Assembly (NCBI GenBank): GCA_030838305.1
Contig: JAUTWY010000125.1
Location: 1-7,452, forward strand
Reading direction: 5' to 3'
Source of the DNA: Acidobacteriaceae bacterium
GTDB lineage: Bacteria; Acidobacteriota; Terriglobia; Terriglobales; Acidobacteriaceae
Length of the DNA: 7,452 bases
Below are positions 5,416 to 7,452 of the stretch, in pieces. Within the stretch, counting starts at the first letter, position 1. Each line of letters begins with the position of its first letter. The notes beneath the pieces are model-generated. The model had not been told where the DNA came from. It saw only the letters and a list, made by a program, of their open reading frames with translations, and ran no database searches. A program made the translations under genes and the position numbers.

Positions 5416-7087
5416 ACTCGTACTTCCAGTCCGGGTCGTCCGGATGCTTAAGGTCCCAGAGGGGACGGCGGCTCTGCACCGTCGGGATGGTATAGAAGTT
5501 ATATGCAGGGGGCGGGGACTTGGTGGACCATTCGAGAGTCCACGCATCCCACGGATCGTTTCCAGCGGATCGGCCGCGGTAGTACGACCAGAGCAGGTTT
5601 CCCAAGAACACCAAGATCCCAGCGGCTTGGAAGAAAACTCCGATGGTCACAATTAAGTTCCACGTGTCCCAACCGCGTCCCGGTTCGTAGGTGTAGATTC
5701 TTCGCGGCATGCCCAGCAGTCCCGGGATGTGCATGAAGTCGAAGGTCAGATGGAATCCGATCAGGAAGAGCCAGAAATGCAATTTGCCGAGCGCTTCGCT
5801 GTACATCTTCCCAGACATCTTCGGGAACCAGTAGTAAAACGCTCCGAAAACACAGAAGAGAATGCCCCCAACGATTACGTAGTGAAAATGAGCAACAACG
5901 AAATATGAATTCCCCAGCTGCCAGTCGAATGGCGCCGCACTCATCATCACGCCAGTGAGGCCTGCAACCAAGAATTGAAAGAGGAAGCCGACACAGAACA
6001 GCATCGGTGTCGTGAACTCAATCTTTCCTCCCCACATTGTTGCCAGCCAGTTGAAGATCTTGATGCCGGTCGGAACGGCAATGGCCATGGTCGAGATTAC
6101 GAAAAACGTATTTACGTTTGCGCCCATCCCCACGGTGAACATGTGATGTGCCCACACGCTCATGCTGATGAACCCGATCGCGACGGTTGCCCCTACCATT
6201 ACCGGATAACCAAAGATCGGCTTCCGGGAGAACACTGGAATGATTTCCGAGGCAAAGGCGAAGGCTGGCAGAACAAGGACGTAGACTTCGGGATGTCCGA
6301 AAATCCAGAAGAAGTGCATCCAGATAACCGCTGAGCCTCCTGCCTGGGTGTCGAAGAAGTGTCCGCCAAGGTAGCGGTCGACCAGCAGCATGATCTGTGC
6401 CGCCGTGAGCGGACTGACGGCGAGGATCACCAGGCCGGCCATTACGAGGTTGAGCCACGCGAACAACGGCATTTTGGCCAGCGTCATGCCCGGGCAACGC
6501 AAGCAGAGAACTGTGGCCACGATGTTGATGGCCGTGCCGATGCTGCCAAGACCAGAGACGAGCAGTGCGAGAGTCCAGAAGTCCGTACTATGACCCAACG
6601 AAAAAGTCGACGACGTGAGTGGAGCGTAGGCGAACCACCCGACGTCGGGAGCGTTTCCCGCTCCATAAAGTCCGTTGGCTCCCAGCAGACTAAAGTAGAG
6701 AAGCAGGCCGCCAAAAGCGGTCATCCAGAAACTGAAAGCATTCAGACGCGGAAAAGCCATGTCCCGCGCACCAATCATGAGCGGGATCAGATAGTTTGCA
6801 AATCCGAAGAGAACAGGCATGACCACGAAGAAAATCATGGTGGTTCCATGCATGGTGAACAGTCGGTTGAAAACCTGGGGCGAAACAAAGTCATTATGTG
6901 GACGGATAAGCTGAATGCGGATGATGGCTGCTTCGATCCCGCCGATCAAGAGAAACACCAGAGCATAAATGATGTAGAGGATGCCCAGCCGTTTGTGATC
7001 GACCGTCGTAACCCACTCGTGGAGCGTCTCAACAAAGGACCGAGAGCCTGCGCCCGCACTCGGCCATGCAATGGACTCAGTCGACAT
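5414..7087 (-). CDS. ctaD: Cytochrome c oxidase subunit I (haem a / a3-CuB catalytic subunit, A1 type)
   Basis: This 557-residue, twelve-span protein reduces oxygen to water and pumps protons. All active-site ligands are visible: H80 (TMHG) and H402 for haem a; H400 for haem a3; H265, H314 and H315 for CuB, with Y269 available for the His-Tyr cross-link (GHPEVY). D-channel residues N98, D109 and N116 and the Glu of GHPEVY (E267) are present, and the K-channel has T340 and K343 (PTGIK), so it is an A1-type enzyme. The second Asn of the usual RLNN motif is Ala (A117). PRR (461-463) supplies the propionate-binding arginines. The extramembrane C-terminal tail (about 510-557) is rich in Trp, Pro and Asp, with LEWSTKSPPPAYNF typical of caa3-type subunit I. 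GAGGAG at 7096-7101 lies eight nt before the start. It follows ctaC by 21 nt and precedes ctaE by 13 nt. Confidence 0.98.
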   Translation of the reverse strand: MSTESIAWPSAGAGSRSFVETLHEWVTTVDHKRLGILYIIYALVFLLIGGIEAAIIRIQLIRPHNDFVSPQVFNRLFTMHGTTMIFFVVMPVLFGFANYLIPLMIGARDMAFPRLNAFSFWMTAFGGLLLYFSLLGANGLYGAGNAPDVGWFAYAPLTSSTFSLGHSTDFWTLALLVSGLGSIGTAINIVATVLCLRCPGMTLAKMPLFAWLNLVMAGLVILAVSPLTAAQIMLLVDRYLGGHFFDTQAGGSAVIWMHFFWIFGHPEVYVLVLPAFAFASEIIPVFSRKPIFGYPVMVGATVAIGFISMSVWAHHMFTVGMGANVNTFFVISTMAIAVPTGIKIFNWLATMWGGKIEFTTPMLFCVGFLFQFLVAGLTGVMMSAAPFDWQLGNSYFVVAHFHYVIVGGILFCVFGAFYYWFPKMSGKMYSEALGKLHFWLFLIGFHLTFDFMHIPGLLGMPRRIYTYEPGRGWDTWNLIVTIGVFFQAAGILVFLGNLLWSYYRGRSAGNDPWDAWTLEWSTKSPPPAYNFYTIPTVQSRRPLWDLKHPDDPDWKYE

Positions 7088-7095
7088 TGGAAGTT

Positions 7096-7101
7096 CTCCT
7101 C
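7096..7101 (-). promoter_or_regulatory. Ribosome binding site of ctaD
   Basis: GAGGAG on the minus strand lies in the 21-nt gap after ctaC, eight nt before the ctaD ATG at 7087. Confidence 0.75.
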
Positions 7102-7108
7102 ATAGCAT

Positions 7109-7452
7109 TTAACGAAGCGTTTCCAAGTAGGCGGAAAGTGCATCCAGGTCCTGATCGCTCAACTGCATTGCTGGCATGAGAGAGCCGGGTTTGATGGCGT
7201 CTGGATTTGTAATCCATCGCCGAAGGTTTTCTGGCGTGTTGTTCGCCGCACCTGCTGCAATAGTGTCTCGGCTCATCAGGTGTGTCAGGTCCGGGCCAAA
7301 GTGGCCATTGGCCACCGTACCTACGACGGTATGACAGTTGATGCAGGCAGTCGTCTCGAATATTCGTTGCCCTTGGGAAGCGGCTTTACTCACGGCTGCA
7401 GGTCGGCGTTGCTCTTGGATCCAGCGATCGAAGTCAGCACGCGGCTGAACGT
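7109..7452 (-). CDS. ctaC: Cytochrome c oxidase subunit II, C-terminal cytochrome c domain (partial, 5' end off-window)
   Basis: Only the last 113 residues are visible. The frame stays open to the right edge, so a GTG at 7393 is an internal Val codon and not the start. The first visible residues (VQPRADFDRWIQEQ) match the segment that joins the CuA cupredoxin domain to the cytochrome c domain in caa3 subunit II. The cytochrome c domain has CINCH (C36, C39, H40 of the visible part), GPDLTH (53-57 region) and a probable axial Met M92 in SLMPAM, ending in the usual C-terminal helix. The CuA domain, membrane hairpin and signal peptide must lie beyond 7452. The fused haem c marks the oxidase as caa3-type, accepting electrons on its own tethered cytochrome c. 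The stop is 21 nt before ctaD. Confidence 0.95.
   Translation of the reverse strand, partial: VQPRADFDRWIQEQRRPAAVSKAASQGQRIFETTACINCHTVVGTVANGHFGPDLTHLMSRDTIAAGAANNTPENLRRWITNPDAIKPGSLMPAMQLSDQDLDALSAYLETLR

Larger units (their letters stand above)
296..7452 (-). other. bc-caa3 respiratory operon (eight co-directional genes)
   Basis: All recognisable genes from the right edge to 296 lie on the minus strand and belong to one electron-transfer pathway: quinol to cytochrome b/Rieske, to c-type haems, to a haem-copper oxidase. Junctions in transcript order are 21 nt, 13 nt, 0 nt (TGA directly followed by ATG), a 4-nt ATGA overlap, a 1-nt TGATG overlap, a 10-nt overlap and an 8-nt gap. Such spacing leaves no room for internal promoters or terminators between genes and points to translational coupling. 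The start of the operon lies beyond 7452. Haem a synthesis genes (ctaA, ctaB) and a Sco-type copper chaperone are not in the window. Co-transcription is inferred from spacing only. Confidence 0.9.

Noticed and set aside
5401..5547. 49-residue extension of subunit III from an ATG at 5547
   Set aside because: Lies inside ctaD, Pro/Arg/Ser-rich, while the ATG at 5400 has a good ribosome site and matches the family length.
6359..7105. Long plus-strand open frame (248 codons) opposite ctaD
   Set aside because: Very rich in Arg, Glu, His and Gln with no domain, antisense to a highly conserved gene; a codon-bias shadow.
7109..7393. Stand-alone mono-haem cytochrome c of 94 residues starting at GTG 7393
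   Set aside because: The frame continues upstream to the edge with VQPRADFDRWIQEQ, the subunit II linker, and there is no signal peptide; it is the end of ctaC.
1189..7452. Alternative complex III (act) operon
   Set aside because: No molybdopterin-like ActB, NrfD-like ActC/ActF or pentahaem ActA is present; Rieske and cytochrome b show a bc-type complex.
1..7452. Mobile elements, CRISPR arrays, tRNA or rRNA genes, defence systems
   Set aside because: No transposase motifs, direct repeats, array structure or RNA gene signatures seen; the window is core respiratory metabolism.

Overview
The window is almost entirely one aerobic respiratory-chain operon on the minus strand. It reads from the right edge (7452) towards the left and covers about 96% of the sequence. 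In transcript order it encodes: the C-terminal end of a caa3-type oxidase subunit II with a cytochrome c domain (ctaC, cut by the window edge); oxidase subunit I (ctaD); subunit III (ctaE); a fusion of a subunit IV-like hairpin with a membrane domain I cannot name; a di-haem cytochrome c that is probably a lipoprotein; a Rieske iron-sulfur protein (qcrA); a one-piece cytochrome b with a C-terminal cytochrome c domain (qcrB-like); and a CtaG-type oxidase assembly factor. Gene junctions are very tight (gaps of 21, 13 and 0 nt, overlaps of 4, 1 and 10 nt, then an 8-nt gap), which indicates one co-transcribed and translationally coupled unit. No promoter is visible; it should lie beyond the right edge.

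The genes describe a complete quinol-to-oxygen electron wire. Quinol is oxidised at the cytochrome b/Rieske complex. Electrons then pass to c-type haems (one fused to cytochrome b, two in the separate cytochrome c, one fused to oxidase subunit II) and on to the haem a / haem a3-CuB site of subunit I. Interleaving bc-complex and oxidase genes, with two of the cytochrome c domains tethered to their complexes, suggests a bc-caa3 supercomplex. The Rieske cluster-binding loop has Gly where high-potential, ubiquinol-type proteins have Ser, which fits a menaquinol-using bacterium.

The organism is a Gram-negative-like, GC-moderate aerobic bacterium. The gene order, the subunit IV fusion and the style of the di-haem protein look most like Acidobacteriota. 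That assignment is from memory of the families and not from a search.

The left end (1-295) lies outside the operon. Positions 2-181 hold an open frame on the plus strand that runs in from the left edge and could be the tail of a small membrane protein convergent with the operon. Positions 182-295 show no gene and no convincing terminator. The parts most worth a second look are the subunit IV fusion protein, the degenerate Qo motif (PDFF instead of PEWY) in cytochrome b, and the mixed b6-type/no-haem-ci character of that cytochrome b.
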